Below are positions 17,328 to 26,441 of a stretch of 64,000 nucleotides of DNA, piece after piece (the first letter of the stretch is position 1; every line of letters starts with the position of its first letter). Source of the stretch: Tissierella sp. (GTDB lineage Bacteria; Bacillota; Clostridia; Tissierellales; Tissierellaceae); NCBI RefSeq assembly GCF_031460495.1, contig NZ_JAVKTS010000004.1:124001-188000 (forward strand). Direction: 5' to 3'. The position numbers and the translations under genes are program-made. The notes beneath the pieces are model-generated. The model did not search any database. It was given only the letters and a program-made list of their open reading frames with translations, and was not told where the DNA came from.

Positions 17328-17358
17328 ATAATAAGGAGATTATATCTCCTTATTATTT
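17326..17358 (+). terminator. 15-bp hairpin terminator after the Nudix gene
   Basis: A perfect 15-bp inverted repeat (17326-17340 with 17344-17358) around a 3-base loop, ending TTATTATTTTG. It lies between the Nudix stop and the next ribosome site. Confidence 0.65.
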
Positions 17359-17378
17359 TGAAAATGAGGGAAATAATT

Positions 17379-18026
17379 ATGGATAAGATTTATAAGACAA
17401 CATTTGCTTATGGTGAAGCTGAGACTATCATCAATAAATCTAGATTTATTGGTTATTCTATGCCTATAAAATCTGAGGAAGAAGCTCTAGAGTTTATAGA
17501 TAAGATCAAAACAAAACATAGAGATGCAACTCACAATGTATATGCATATGTATTTGGTAAAGATAGCAATACTCAAAGATTTAGCGATGATGGAGAACCT
17601 TCAGGAACAGCAGGAATACCAGCTTTGGAAGTCATTAAAAAAGAGAATTTAAGAAATGTTGTAGTAGTCATTACAAGATATTTTGGTGGAACAAAACTTG
17701 GTGCAGGTGGACTCATTCGTGCTTATACTAAAGGAGCAAAGATAGGCTTAGACTCGGGAGTAATAGTTGATATGGTACTTCATGCCAAGATAAAGATTAG
17801 AGTTGATTATACTTTATATGGCAAAGTAGAACATTACCTTATGACAGAGGGTTATATAGTAGATGAATCAATATTTGATGAAGCTGTTAATATTTATGTA
17901 TATATAGAAGATTCAAAGATAGATGAATTTATTAAAATTGTAACTGATTTAACAAATGGAAATTCTACATTTGAAAATATGGATGAAGAGTATATTCCTA
18001 TTAAAGATGGTAAAAGACTATCCTAG
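17379..18026 (+). CDS. IMPACT/YigZ family protein
   Basis: 215 residues from ATG 17379, 8 bases after GAGGG. The N-terminal UPF0029 domain is clear: INKSRFIGY, HNVYAYVFG, FSDDGEPSGTAG and VVVITRYFGGTKLGAGGLIRAY. The C-terminal third is the ferredoxin-like DUF1949 domain. The family is conserved from bacteria to eukaryotes (IMPACT, involved in translation-stress signalling); the bacterial role is not settled. Confidence 0.9.
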   Translation: MDKIYKTTFAYGEAETIINKSRFIGYSMPIKSEEEALEFIDKIKTKHRDATHNVYAYVFGKDSNTQRFSDDGEPSGTAGIPALEVIKKENLRNVVVVITRYFGGTKLGAGGLIRAYTKGAKIGLDSGVIVDMVLHAKIKIRVDYTLYGKVEHYLMTEGYIVDESIFDEAVNIYVYIEDSKIDEFIKIVTDLTNGNSTFENMDEEYIPIKDGKRLS

Positions 18027-18076
18027 TATGAGTTAAGAAGGGACTTTCGGGGTATAATTTTATAGGGGTGATATAT

Positions 18077-18478
18077 ATGGAAGATATGGCAAAAATAAAA
18101 GAAGAAATGCTTAGTAAAAAAGTATGGGTAGTAGTAGGCGTTACTGGTAAGAAAGATAGATTTGGTTATAAAATATGGAGAACATTGAAGGAATTTGATT
18201 ATGAAACATATGGTGTAAGCCCAAACTATGAAGAACTTGAAGGGGATAAGATTTATCCTTCAGTTAAGGATTTGCCTAAAAAAGTTGATGTACTAGATAT
18301 GGTTGTAGCTCCAAAGATAGCTATTCACATTCTGGATGAGGCAAAAGAAGCTGGGATTGAGTATATATGGTTCCAACCAGGCACATATAATGAGGAAGTT
18401 CTAAGTAAAGCAAGAGAACTTGAATTTAAAATACTTTATGATGATTGTGTTTATGCTACTTTAAGAAAAAGTCATTAA
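18077..18478 (+). CDS. CoA-binding (YccU-type) protein
   Basis: 133 residues from ATG 18077 with AGGGGTGA upstream. It has a Rossmann-like CoA-binding domain: KVWVVVGVTGKKDRFG near residue 15, YGVSPNYEELEG and YPSVKDLP, DVLDMVVAP, and the C-terminal YIWFQPGTYNEE. It is related to the CoA-binding domain of succinyl-CoA synthetase alpha but without a catalytic histidine domain. The ligand and job are unknown. It faces a convergent transporter pair. Confidence 0.88.
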   Translation: MEDMAKIKEEMLSKKVWVVVGVTGKKDRFGYKIWRTLKEFDYETYGVSPNYEELEGDKIYPSVKDLPKKVDVLDMVVAPKIAIHILDEAKEAGIEYIWFQPGTYNEEVLSKARELEFKILYDDCVYATLRKSH

Positions 18479-18482
18479 AGAT

Positions 18483-18515
18483 AAAGAATAGGTCTGAACT
18501 ATAGGCCTATTCTTT
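18483..18515. terminator. convergent terminator
   Basis: AAAGAATAGG (18483-18492) pairs with CCTATTCTTT (18506-18515), followed by T-rich sequence on the plus strand. It also covers the end of the minus-strand gene. Confidence 0.7.
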
Positions 18516-18863
18516 CTTTTTGAATAATTCAATAGCTCCTACAACTAATAGAAAAAATCCAAAGTATTTTCTTAGCTTTAATGGGTCAATTTTTAGAGCT
18601 ATAAATGATCCTATTATAGCCCCACCTATACCTCCCAAGATAATTAATTTAGCAAATGAAAAATCAATATTACCCTTTTTATAATGGGTGATTAAGGCTA
18701 CAATAGCAACAGGAAGGAATACCATTAGATTTACTCCTTGTGCTTTTTGTTGCTCTAGGCTATAAAATATTACTAAAGAGGGAATAAGGATAGTACCTCC
18801 ACCTATGCCCATACCACTAATTATTCCTGATAAAAAACCAATTAATCCTAGAATCATTTCCAT
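18507..18863 (-). CDS. half-size TauE/SafE family membrane protein (second of pair)
   Basis: 118 residues with four predicted membrane helices. Full TauE/SafE anion exporters have about 250 residues and 8 helices made of two repeats; this is one repeat (SGIISGMGIGGGTILIPSLV at the start). Its start overlaps the end of the upstream half-size gene by 10 bases, so the two are probably translated together to make a two-chain transporter. The substrate (sulfite or another organic or sulfur anion) is unknown. Confidence 0.8.
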   Translation of the reverse strand: MEMILGLIGFLSGIISGMGIGGGTILIPSLVIFYSLEQQKAQGVNLMVFLPVAIVALITHYKKGNIDFSFAKLIILGGIGGAIIGSFIALKIDPLKLRKYFGFFLLVVGAIELFKKKE

Positions 18864-19213
18864 ATCATCCTTATAGCAGTATAAACAATTACACTACCGA
18901 ATATTTTCCTCAATATGTGAATAGGTATTTTATTTAAAATTTTTGCTCCAATATAAGACCCTATTACACCACCAAGTATTACAGGAATAACTACTTTAAA
19001 GGGAATAGAGTCCTTTGTAAAGTATATAATAGTACTTATAATGGATAAGGGTAGAATAATAGATATTGCAGTGGCATGGGCTTTGTAATCATTTACCCCT
19101 AATATAAAAACTAAGGCAGGCACTACAATAGTTCCGCCTCCTGATCCAAACAACCCATTTATTAATCCAGTTATTAAACCTATTGTTAATAATTTTAACT
19201 TATTTTTATCCAT
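18854..19213 (-). CDS. half-size TauE/SafE family membrane protein (first of pair)
   Basis: 119 residues, four predicted helices, with the repeat signature LITGLINGLFGSGGGTIVVPAL near the N-terminus. It is the upstream half of an overlapping pair on the minus strand. Together the two halves equal one normal TauE/SafE protein. It diverges from nadE. Confidence 0.8.
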   Translation of the reverse strand: MDKNKLKLLTIGLITGLINGLFGSGGGTIVVPALVFILGVNDYKAHATAISIILPLSIISTIIYFTKDSIPFKVVIPVILGGVIGSYIGAKILNKIPIHILRKIFGSVIVYTAIRMIWK

Positions 19214-19335
19214 AGATTACTCCTTTATGTTATAATCATTATGATTAATCTCACCAATTCTAAAGAAGATATACATAAGATGATTTAAATAAAAACTACA
19301 GATAATTTTCAGGTAGTCATAGGAGGATTGTAAAA

Positions 19336-20061
19336 ATGCAAAAGATAGATCTTGTATGTGATGAATTAGTAAACTGGTTACAAGAAAAAGTAAAAGAGGC
19401 AAATGCACAGGGCGTAGTTTTTGGATTAAGTGGAGGAATAGATTCAGCTGTTATCGCTGGCATAGCCAAAAGAGCATTTCCTCATGATTCTATAGGTATA
19501 ATAATGCCATGTCATAGTGACCCAATAGATGAGGAGCATGGGGTTTTAGTGGCTGAAAAGTTAAATTTAAAAACTGATAAAGTTGATTTATCTAATTCCT
19601 TTGATGTACTGCTTGAATCCATGGCAGAAGAGAATAAGAACAAAATGGCTATATCAAATTTAAAGCCAAGACTTAGAATGATGACTCTATATTATTATGC
19701 TCAAAATAATAATTATTTAGTATTAGGGTCAAGCAATAAATCTGAATTAACAGTAGGATATTTTACTAAACATGGTGATAGTGGAGTTGATTTATTGCCT
19801 TTAGCTTCATTTGTGAAATCTGAAATCTATGAATTAGCAAGATTTTTGGAAATCCCAGAAATCATCATAGAAAAACCACCAACAGCAGGTCTATGGGCAA
19901 ACCAAACTGATGAAAAAGAAATGGGATTTTCCTATGATGTATTGGATAAATATATAAAAACAGGTGAAGGCCCTGAAGAAATAGTAGGCAAAATTCAAAG
20001 GATGAATTCAATTAGTAAACACAAAAGAATTTATCCCCCAATCTTTGAATTGAAAATTTAA
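19336..20061 (+). CDS. nadE: NH3-dependent NAD+ synthetase
   Basis: 241 residues, the short ammonia-using form without a glutaminase domain. The ATP-PPase P-loop FGLSGGIDSAV is at about 29-39, with GSSNKSELTVGYFTKHGD in the middle and PPTAGLWANQTDE near residue 185. It converts nicotinate adenine dinucleotide to NAD+ using ATP and ammonia in the last step of NAD synthesis. ATG follows AGGAGG. Confidence 0.95.
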   Translation: MQKIDLVCDELVNWLQEKVKEANAQGVVFGLSGGIDSAVIAGIAKRAFPHDSIGIIMPCHSDPIDEEHGVLVAEKLNLKTDKVDLSNSFDVLLESMAEENKNKMAISNLKPRLRMMTLYYYAQNNNYLVLGSSNKSELTVGYFTKHGDSGVDLLPLASFVKSEIYELARFLEIPEIIIEKPPTAGLWANQTDEKEMGFSYDVLDKYIKTGEGPEEIVGKIQRMNSISKHKRIYPPIFELKI

Positions 20062-20132
20062 TAAAGTAGATGAAATAAATATAATCTTGTGCTAAAATAT
20101 ATAAGGCAATACTATAAAGGGAGTGAAATTAC

Positions 20133-20870
20133 ATGGCAGGACATTCCAAATGGAATAATATTAAGAATAAAAAGGGTAAGGAAGATGCCAAAAGGGCAAA
20201 AATCTTTACAAAATTAGGTAGATATATTATGGTTGCATCAAAAGAAGGTGGAGCAGATCCAGACTACAACCCAGCATTAAAGGCAGCAATAGATAAAGCA
20301 AAGGCAGAAAACATGCCAAATGACAATATAGAAAGAGCAATTAAAAAAGGCTCAGGTGAATTAGGATCTGACAATTTCGAAGAGATAATATACGAAGGCT
20401 ATGGACCATCAGGGATAGCTGTATTTGCACTTTGTTTGACTGACAATAGAAATAGAACAGCACCAGATGTTAGACATGCTTTTGATAAATGTGGCGGAAA
20501 TCTAGGTCAATCAGGATCAGTAACATTTATGTTTGATAGAAAAGGTGTCATAGCAATAGAAAGAGCTGATTCAATTGATGAAGATGAACTAACTATGCAA
20601 GCTATTGAATTAGGAGCAGAAGACTTTATATCAGAGGATGAAGGCTTTGAAATAATCTCTACTCCAGAAGATTTTAATGCTGTTAGAGACGGTTTAGAAA
20701 AGGCAGGATATACCTTTGCTATGGCAGAGATAAGCTATATTCCACAAAACACAATAGAATTAACAGATGAAAAAGATATTAAAAACATGGAGAAATTAAT
20801 AGATATGCTTGAAGACCATGACGATGTTCAAGAGGTGTATCACAACTGGGAGATGCCAGAGGAAGAGTAA
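20133..20870 (+). CDS. YebC/TACO1 family protein
   Basis: 245 residues starting with the family hallmark [20 protein letters not shown] and containing [12 protein letters not shown] and [10 protein letters not shown]. YebC proteins were described as transcriptional regulators (PmpR), but more recent work on YebC/TACO1 points to a translation factor that helps ribosomes through proline-rich stretches. The length is standard. A loose hairpin follows. Confidence 0.93.
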   Translation: MAGHSKWNNIKNKKGKEDAKRAKIFTKLGRYIMVASKEGGADPDYNPALKAAIDKAKAENMPNDNIERAIKKGSGELGSDNFEEIIYEGYGPSGIAVFALCLTDNRNRTAPDVRHAFDKCGGNLGQSGSVTFMFDRKGVIAIERADSIDEDELTMQAIELGAEDFISEDEGFEIISTPEDFNAVRDGLEKAGYTFAMAEISYIPQNTIELTDEKDIKNMEKLIDMLEDHDDVQEVYHNWEMPEEE

Positions 20871-20888
20871 TCGAGGTGTCGACTCTAA

Positions 20889-20930
20889 ATGCCCTTTTTA
20901 TATGAATGAAAAAACATATGAGAAGGGTAT
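20889..20930 (+). terminator. imperfect hairpin, possible yebC terminator
   Basis: ATGCCCTTTTTATATG (20889-20904) pairs with CATATGAGAAGGGTAT (20915-20930) at 13 of 16 positions, followed by TTCTAGTTT. Confidence 0.45.
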
Positions 20931-20946
20931 TTCTAGTTTGCAAATA

Positions 20947-20970
20947 CATATATAAGAGGGCTTATATATG
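20947..20970 (+). repeat. perfect 10-bp hairpin before the EamA gene
   Basis: CATATATAAG, loop AGGG, CTTATATATG. No T-tract follows, so it is not a classic terminator. It lies 60 bases before the transporter start. Confidence 0.5.
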
Positions 20971-21029
20971 AAGGGAGTTAGATATTTGACCAAATAATAT
21001 ATGTAGATTTGGAGAAAGAGGGGACGAAT

Positions 21030-21929
21030 ATGCTTGAATCAAACATAGGAGAATTAGCCGCACTAGCCACAGCTTTTTGCTGGTCATTAAGTGCTACATC
21101 ATTTGAATTATCAGGAAAAAGGGTAGGGTCATTATCAGTAAATTACATTAGGCTTATTACAGGATTTATATTCATTAGTATATTTACTTTTTTTACTAGG
21201 GGATATTTTTTACCTATTGATGCAACAATAGAAAATTGGACATTTTTAAGTATATCTGGTTTAATAGGTTTTTTTATAGGTGATTTGTTTTTATTTCAAT
21301 CCTATTTAGAGGTAGGTTCAAGAGTATCTATGTTAATAATGGCTACATCTCCGCCTATTACAGCATTACTTGGGTTTCTTATTTTTGGTGAGAAATTACG
21401 CACTATTAGTATCCTAGGAATGATAATAACTCTCTTAGGTATTGCAATAGTTATACTGAGCAAAAATCCTGAGGATAAAAAAATAAAAGTTGCACATTCA
21501 TTAAAGGGACTTATCTATGCATTTTTAGGCTCTCTTGGACAATCAGTAGGTCTAATATTCAGTAAGATAGGTATGGGGGGATATAATCCCTTCGCAGCAA
21601 CTCAGATACGTATAATAGCTGGATTTATCAGTTTTACAATATTGTTTATATATTTGAATAAATGGGATGATTTGAAATTAGCATTCAAGGATAGGAAAGC
21701 TATGTTTGGCATTACCATAGGTTCTATATTTGGTCCCTTTGTTGGAGTATCATTGTCCTTAATATCATTACAGCATATTTCAGCAGGAATATCATCTACC
21801 ATTACATCAATAGTTCCTGTTACTATAATCCCAATATCAATACTAGTTTTTAAAGAGAAAATTAGACTAAAAGAAATATTAGGAGCTATAACAACTGTTG
21901 TTGGTGTAGCAGTATTATTTCTATTTTAA
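21030..21929 (+). CDS. EamA/DMT-family transporter
   Basis: 299 residues with 10 predicted membrane helices in two EamA repeats (ATAFCWSLSATSFELSGKR at the start; GSLGQSVGLIFSKIGM opening the second). The family exports or imports metabolites, often amino acids or drugs; the substrate cannot be told. ATG 21030 is chosen for the AGAGGGGA site. A strong terminator follows. Confidence 0.85.
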   Translation: MLESNIGELAALATAFCWSLSATSFELSGKRVGSLSVNYIRLITGFIFISIFTFFTRGYFLPIDATIENWTFLSISGLIGFFIGDLFLFQSYLEVGSRVSMLIMATSPPITALLGFLIFGEKLRTISILGMIITLLGIAIVILSKNPEDKKIKVAHSLKGLIYAFLGSLGQSVGLIFSKIGMGGYNPFAATQIRIIAGFISFTILFIYLNKWDDLKLAFKDRKAMFGITIGSIFGPFVGVSLSLISLQHISAGISSTITSIVPVTIIPISILVFKEKIRLKEILGAITTVVGVAVLFLF

Positions 21930-21945
21930 AAAGGTGGAGCAATTT

Positions 21946-21983
21946 AAAAGATGCAAAATGAACCATTCATTTTGCATCTTTTT
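21946..21983 (+). terminator. terminator of the EamA transporter gene
   Basis: AAAGATGCAAAATGA pairs perfectly with TCATTTTGCATCTTT around ACCAT, then TTC. Confidence 0.85.
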
Positions 21984-22006
21984 CTTATGATGAGGAAAAT
22001 GGATAT

Positions 22007-22582
22007 TTAAGTGGTTAATGATAGAATATTATTATAATCTTCAATAGTGTCTATATCCATTAGGATCCCTGGATCATCAATATCCAATAAGAATATATTT
22101 TGTTTGTGTATAAAGTCCCTTAGGGTATTACAAGAAGTGTCTTCCATAAGTTCTTTAATCAGATAGGATTTCATTAGTAATGGATGACCTCTTTTTCCAT
22201 TATAGATTGGAATAACAATGTCCTTATTTATATTCAGCATTTCATCATATGTTTTTTTCTTTATCAAAGGATAATCGCCTGGTATTAGAAAGAATCTTTC
22301 TTCTCTAATGTTCATTAGACCAGTTTTTACTGAGCTAAACATTCCATCTAAGAATTTAGGATTATGCACTAATTCAACCTTAGGGTATTTGGCTAATATA
22401 TCTTCTATATCTTTAATCCTATATCCACCTACAACTATTATTCTTGAACATAAATCGTTCATACCAAGAATGCATTGTTCAATTACAGTTTTTCTATTGA
22501 TTTCTACTATCAATTTATTAATTCCAAACCTAGATGATAGTCCGGCAGCTAAAACTATTCCTTCAATCTTTTTGTTTTGCAT
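22007..22582 (-). CDS. MocA/MobA-like molybdenum cofactor nucleotidyltransferase
   Basis: 191 residues. The N-terminal GIVLAAGLSSRFG-NKL is the nucleotide-binding loop of MobA-like NTP transferases, and GDYPLI (near 103) is the metal site. In molybdenum-hydroxylase operons this type (MocA) attaches CMP to molybdopterin to give the MCD cofactor. It is last in a four-gene minus-strand operon and overlaps the iron-sulfur subunit by one base, so it most likely serves this enzyme. Confidence 0.85.
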   Translation of the reverse strand: MQNKKIEGIVLAAGLSSRFGINKLIVEINRKTVIEQCILGMNDLCSRIIVVGGYRIKDIEDILAKYPKVELVHNPKFLDGMFSSVKTGLMNIREERFFLIPGDYPLIKKKTYDEMLNINKDIVIPIYNGKRGHPLLMKSYLIKELMEDTSCNTLRDFIHKQNIFLLDIDDPGILMDIDTIEDYNNILSLTT

Positions 22583-23052
22583 TATATACTACCTGTTAAT
22601 ATGGATTTTATTGCTTCTTCAATCTCCGCATATCCTGTACATCTACATAGATTTGATTGAAGCCATTCTTCTATTGCTGCATCATCAGCATCGGGGTGAA
22701 TTTTAGAAAGTGCATGGCAAACCATTAGAAACCCAGAAGTACAGTAACCACATTGAAATCCCCAATTTTCAACAAATGCTTTTTGAATTGGTGCATCTTT
22801 TAGTCCCTCTACAGTAATGATTTTTTTCCCGATAGCCTCTACAGTGAGCATTAAGCAGGATTTAATAGGCCAATCATCTACTAAAATAGTACATGCACCA
22901 CAATCTCCATTTTCACATCCAGGCTTTGCGCCTGTTAAACCAAGTTCTTTTCTTAATGTGAATAATAATATATCTGAAGGTTTTGCAACTATATCCCTAT
23001 CTTCACCATTTATATTCAGAGTTAACACTGTGGTATTCAATATTTCAAGCAT
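22582..23052 (-). CDS. molybdenum hydroxylase [2Fe-2S] subunit (XdhC/CoxS type)
   Basis: 156 residues with both clusters: the plant-ferredoxin-type loop CENGDCGACTILVDD plus a later Cys, and the C-terminal four-helix cluster CGYCTSGFL with CRCTGY. It passes electrons from the molybdenum site to FAD. It overlaps the FAD subunit and MocA genes by one base each, a translationally coupled operon. Confidence 0.93.
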   Translation of the reverse strand: MLEILNTTVLTLNINGEDRDIVAKPSDILLFTLRKELGLTGAKPGCENGDCGACTILVDDWPIKSCLMLTVEAIGKKIITVEGLKDAPIQKAFVENWGFQCGYCTSGFLMVCHALSKIHPDADDAAIEEWLQSNLCRCTGYAEIEEAIKSILTGSI

Positions 23053-23888
23053 TAAACTACCTCCCCAAATTTCTCAAAGACTTCCAATAGAGTACCTTTG
23101 AGTACAAATTTTCTATATTCAGAGGAGCCACTAATATCATTTAATAATTCGTATGGGAGATTTTGAATTATTTTATTGATTCTATTATCTATTGAATATG
23201 AATTATCGTTTAAAATATCTTCAATTTGAGTAGATCTAATCGGATATTCACACAAACCACTAAAAGCAATTGAAATCTTATCATTATCTTTTAGAGCTGC
23301 TATTGTAAGTAAAGGATAGTCTATCTTTTCATTCTTTGTTCGTTTCATATGGAGATAGGGCATGGAGAGGAATTTCTTATTTATAATAACTTGAACAATC
23401 ATAGTTCCCTTTTCAAGTTGGATTCCCTTGTTACATATACTATCCAATGAGACTCGTTTTTTCCCGTCTTTATTAGCTAATAAAATTTCACTATTAGATA
23501 ATAGAAGTGGCAGTAAAGCTTCTTTATATATTATAGTGCCAAGTAAATTACCACCTAAAGTGATCTTTCCTTGTATGGTATGGTCGGCTATTCTTTGGAC
23601 TGTCATACTAAGAAGTGGAAAAAGATTTTCTTCAGCTATTTGTGTTAAGGTAATAGCAGAACCTAATACTAATTCATTTTTTATAATCTTATAAATATTA
23701 CATTCTGGGATAGCTTTAATATCTACCACTGCCTCCGTATACCTATTGTTCATCCTTGCCATGGATATAAATTCAGTTCCACCACCATAGTATATAGGTT
23801 TTTTTCCATCGGATTCTAATCTATTGAATAAGTTAATAGCTTCATCTAAAGTTTCTGGTTTATAATACTCAAAATCAAAGGGTATCAT
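23052..23888 (-). CDS. molybdenum hydroxylase FAD-binding subunit (XdhB/CoxM type)
   Basis: 278 residues. The FAD-binding motif IYYGGGTEFIS (about 35-45) and TIQGKITLGGNLLGTI (about 108-123) match the CO dehydrogenase flavoprotein family. The C-terminal segment (about 180-275) is the CO_deh_flav_C domain. It takes electrons from the iron-sulfur subunit to an acceptor, probably NAD or ferredoxin. Its start overlaps the large subunit's end by 14 bases. Confidence 0.9.
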   Translation of the reverse strand: MIPFDFEYYKPETLDEAINLFNRLESDGKKPIYYGGGTEFISMARMNNRYTEAVVDIKAIPECNIYKIIKNELVLGSAITLTQIAEENLFPLLSMTVQRIADHTIQGKITLGGNLLGTIIYKEALLPLLLSNSEILLANKDGKKRVSLDSICNKGIQLEKGTMIVQVIINKKFLSMPYLHMKRTKNEKIDYPLLTIAALKDNDKISIAFSGLCEYPIRSTQIEDILNDNSYSIDNRINKIIQNLPYELLNDISGSSEYRKFVLKGTLLEVFEKFGEVV

Positions 23889-26220
23889 ATTTACCTCCAG
23901 TTTTGGTTTTCCATATTAATTCAGGAGAAATTGGTAATGTATCAAAATCATCTTTGGCAGCTAATGATAGGGCATTAGCAAAAGCAGCAGGTATTCCTAA
24001 AATTCCATGTTCACCTATACCCCTAGCACCGAATGGAGCATCTATTTGAGGTGTTTCTATAAAATCAACTATATATACAGGGTTTTCACCATATCTTATT
24101 AACTTATATGTCCTGAGGGAAGTATTTTCTAATATGCCATCATCATTATATAAAAATTCTTCCCGGGTAGCTAAACCTAAACCCATACTCATGCCACCCA
24201 TTATGACTCCGGCGGCAGTCTTGGGATTTACAACTCTACCTGCATCTACAACTGTTGCAGCTTTTAACAATCTATAGGAATAATTAGTAGGATTATACTC
24301 AATTTCTACTGCTTGAGCACCTACAGTCCATGATTCTCCAGTTTTACCTTTTCCCGATTTATTATCTAATGGTCGTAAATGTTTCATGATATAGTTGCCG
24401 TGACCAATTATTTGGCCACCTATAGATGGGCCATCAGGATACTTGTATCCATGAGCTACATCTCTAAAATGAATATATGTTGTAGGATCATCTCTTAAGT
24501 ATACTACTTGGTTTTTTACATCTAATTCATCTGGAGTACATCTAAGAACTATTGAACAAATTAAACGAAGTTGATTTAATATATCTTCAACTGCTTTGAT
24601 AGCAGCATTTCCAACCATAAATGTTGTCATGCTTGCCACCGTTTTCCAATGCTTAGGAGTGATTTGAGTGTCTACATCCATAAATACATGAACCTTCTCA
24701 ACATCCATTTTCATTTTTTCAGCAACTATTTGAGCTATTGCTGTTTTCATCCCAGGGCCAATTTCTACACCACCAAAGTTAAGATTTACACTGCCATCAG
24801 AATTTAACATCAAGATAACACCTGATGTAGCATTTGAAGCAGAGTTGGAAGTTTTCCAAAAGCAAGAGATTCCTTTCGCCCTTATTGTACCTTTTTCTGT
24901 TTCTTTTATTTGACCTTCTTCCCAGTTTATTGCTTCTTTTAACTTAAAAATACAACTTTGTAAGTTTCCGATACTACTAAAAGTGACTCTGTTTTGTGTT
25001 GGTGAAGTATTTCCCTCAGTTATAGCATTTTTTATTCTTAATTCCATAGGATCAATCTTTAATTTTGCCGCTAATTTATCTAGTATTCTCTCCATGGAAA
25101 AATTAGATGCTACATGACCGAAACCACGATATGATGTAACATAAGAATGATTAGTATAGATAGTAAAAGAATCGCAATAAACATTCTCAATATTGAATGG
25201 GCCAGTACAAGAACTAGCAATAGCCTTAGCCATACGAGTACCAGTGTCAGAATATGCACCACATTCTACAAAATAAGTACATTCTAAGGCTTTTATTATA
25301 CCTTCTTTTGTTGCACCTATTTTTAGCTTAGATTCGACGCCTATTTTAGAAGGAGAAGCAAAGATATCTTCTTCCCTAGAGTTTGCAATTCGAACAGGCT
25401 TTCCTCCAACAGCTCTAGAGGCTAAGTATGCTATAAATTCTAGCTGAACAGTGGCCTTTCCCCCAAATGCACCCCCAACTAAAGGAGTTCTTACAATAAT
25501 ATTACCCTCGGGTATACTGAAAACTTTGCTCAATTCCTCCTTAACTGCAAAGGGACCTTGGGAGGCAGTATCAATTAATACAGTTCCATTTGGTAATATT
25601 TGTGCTTGGCAATTTCGAGTCTCCATAGCAAGATGATCAGATTGAGGCATCGAAAAAGATGATTCTATAATTACATCACATTCACTCCAGCCTTTTTGCA
25701 TATCTCCTTTTCTAATTTTTACATGGCCCGCAATATTTGAGTTATGCTGTGGATTCACTTCAGTATTAGGGCAATGATATAGAGATACGTTATCATGAAT
25801 TAATGTAGCATCTAACTTAATAGCATCTGAAATTGAATTGACTATAGGCAAAGGTTCATAATCAACATTAATAAGCTTCATAGCTCTCATTGCTTCCTCT
25901 TCACTATTTGCAACTACTACTGCTACAGGTTCACCATAATATCTTACTTTCCCTATCGCTATAGGAGGCCTATCCTGTATTACTGAACCAGTTAAAACTG
26001 GAAAATAGTCACCAGTGATTATTGTTTGAACACCTTTTGATATTGATGCTTCTTCTACATCAATTGATTTTATAATTGCATGGGCATGAGTGCTTGTAAG
26101 GGTTTTGGCATGCAAGGTATTAGCAGTTATAGAATCACCAGTATATTTCGCAGCACCTGTTACCTTGTCCCAAGCTTCTTTCCTTAGGACACTTACTCCA
26201 ACTCCTCTTATATCATTCAT
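23875..26220 (-). CDS. xanthine dehydrogenase-family molybdopterin-binding subunit
   Basis: 781 residues, the usual length. The N-terminal Ald_Xan_dh_C domain begins with RKEAWDKVTGAAKYTGD. Cofactor contacts are GGAFGGKATVQLEF near 250, SYRGFG near 360, and the base-catalyst glutamate E737 in GARGIGEHG. The SYRGFG loop is like xanthine and other purine or heterocycle hydroxylases, not the AYRCSFR loop of CO dehydrogenase. It hydroxylates an N-heterocycle or aldehyde; the substrate is not decided. First gene of the minus-strand operon, with AAGGAGGAG before the ATG. Confidence 0.9.
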   Translation of the reverse strand: MNDIRGVGVSVLRKEAWDKVTGAAKYTGDSITANTLHAKTLTSTHAHAIIKSIDVEEASISKGVQTIITGDYFPVLTGSVIQDRPPIAIGKVRYYGEPVAVVVANSEEEAMRAMKLINVDYEPLPIVNSISDAIKLDATLIHDNVSLYHCPNTEVNPQHNSNIAGHVKIRKGDMQKGWSECDVIIESSFSMPQSDHLAMETRNCQAQILPNGTVLIDTASQGPFAVKEELSKVFSIPEGNIIVRTPLVGGAFGGKATVQLEFIAYLASRAVGGKPVRIANSREEDIFASPSKIGVESKLKIGATKEGIIKALECTYFVECGAYSDTGTRMAKAIASSCTGPFNIENVYCDSFTIYTNHSYVTSYRGFGHVASNFSMERILDKLAAKLKIDPMELRIKNAITEGNTSPTQNRVTFSSIGNLQSCIFKLKEAINWEEGQIKETEKGTIRAKGISCFWKTSNSASNATSGVILMLNSDGSVNLNFGGVEIGPGMKTAIAQIVAEKMKMDVEKVHVFMDVDTQITPKHWKTVASMTTFMVGNAAIKAVEDILNQLRLICSIVLRCTPDELDVKNQVVYLRDDPTTYIHFRDVAHGYKYPDGPSIGGQIIGHGNYIMKHLRPLDNKSGKGKTGESWTVGAQAVEIEYNPTNYSYRLLKAATVVDAGRVVNPKTAAGVIMGGMSMGLGLATREEFLYNDDGILENTSLRTYKLIRYGENPVYIVDFIETPQIDAPFGARGIGEHGILGIPAAFANALSLAAKDDFDTLPISPELIWKTKTGGKYDTL

Positions 26221-26441
26221 AAATTCTCCTCCTTAGCGAGATGACACAAAGACTATCCCTTATTTCTAAATGTGGGTAAAAATTATAATTAAGTATATTA
26301 TCATATTGTTTCCATATAAATTGTATGTATTCAAGAGAATCAAGTGATGTAATTTAAAATAGAAATTCATAATAAGATGTTCGTATAAAAGTATTACTAT
26401 TAAACATAATAAGAGTAGATATATAATTAAGGAGGTAAAAC

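Noticed and set aside
23875-26220. Carbon monoxide dehydrogenase (CoxL form I)
   Set aside because: The active-site loop is SYRGFG, not AYRCSFR, and no cox accessory genes are present.
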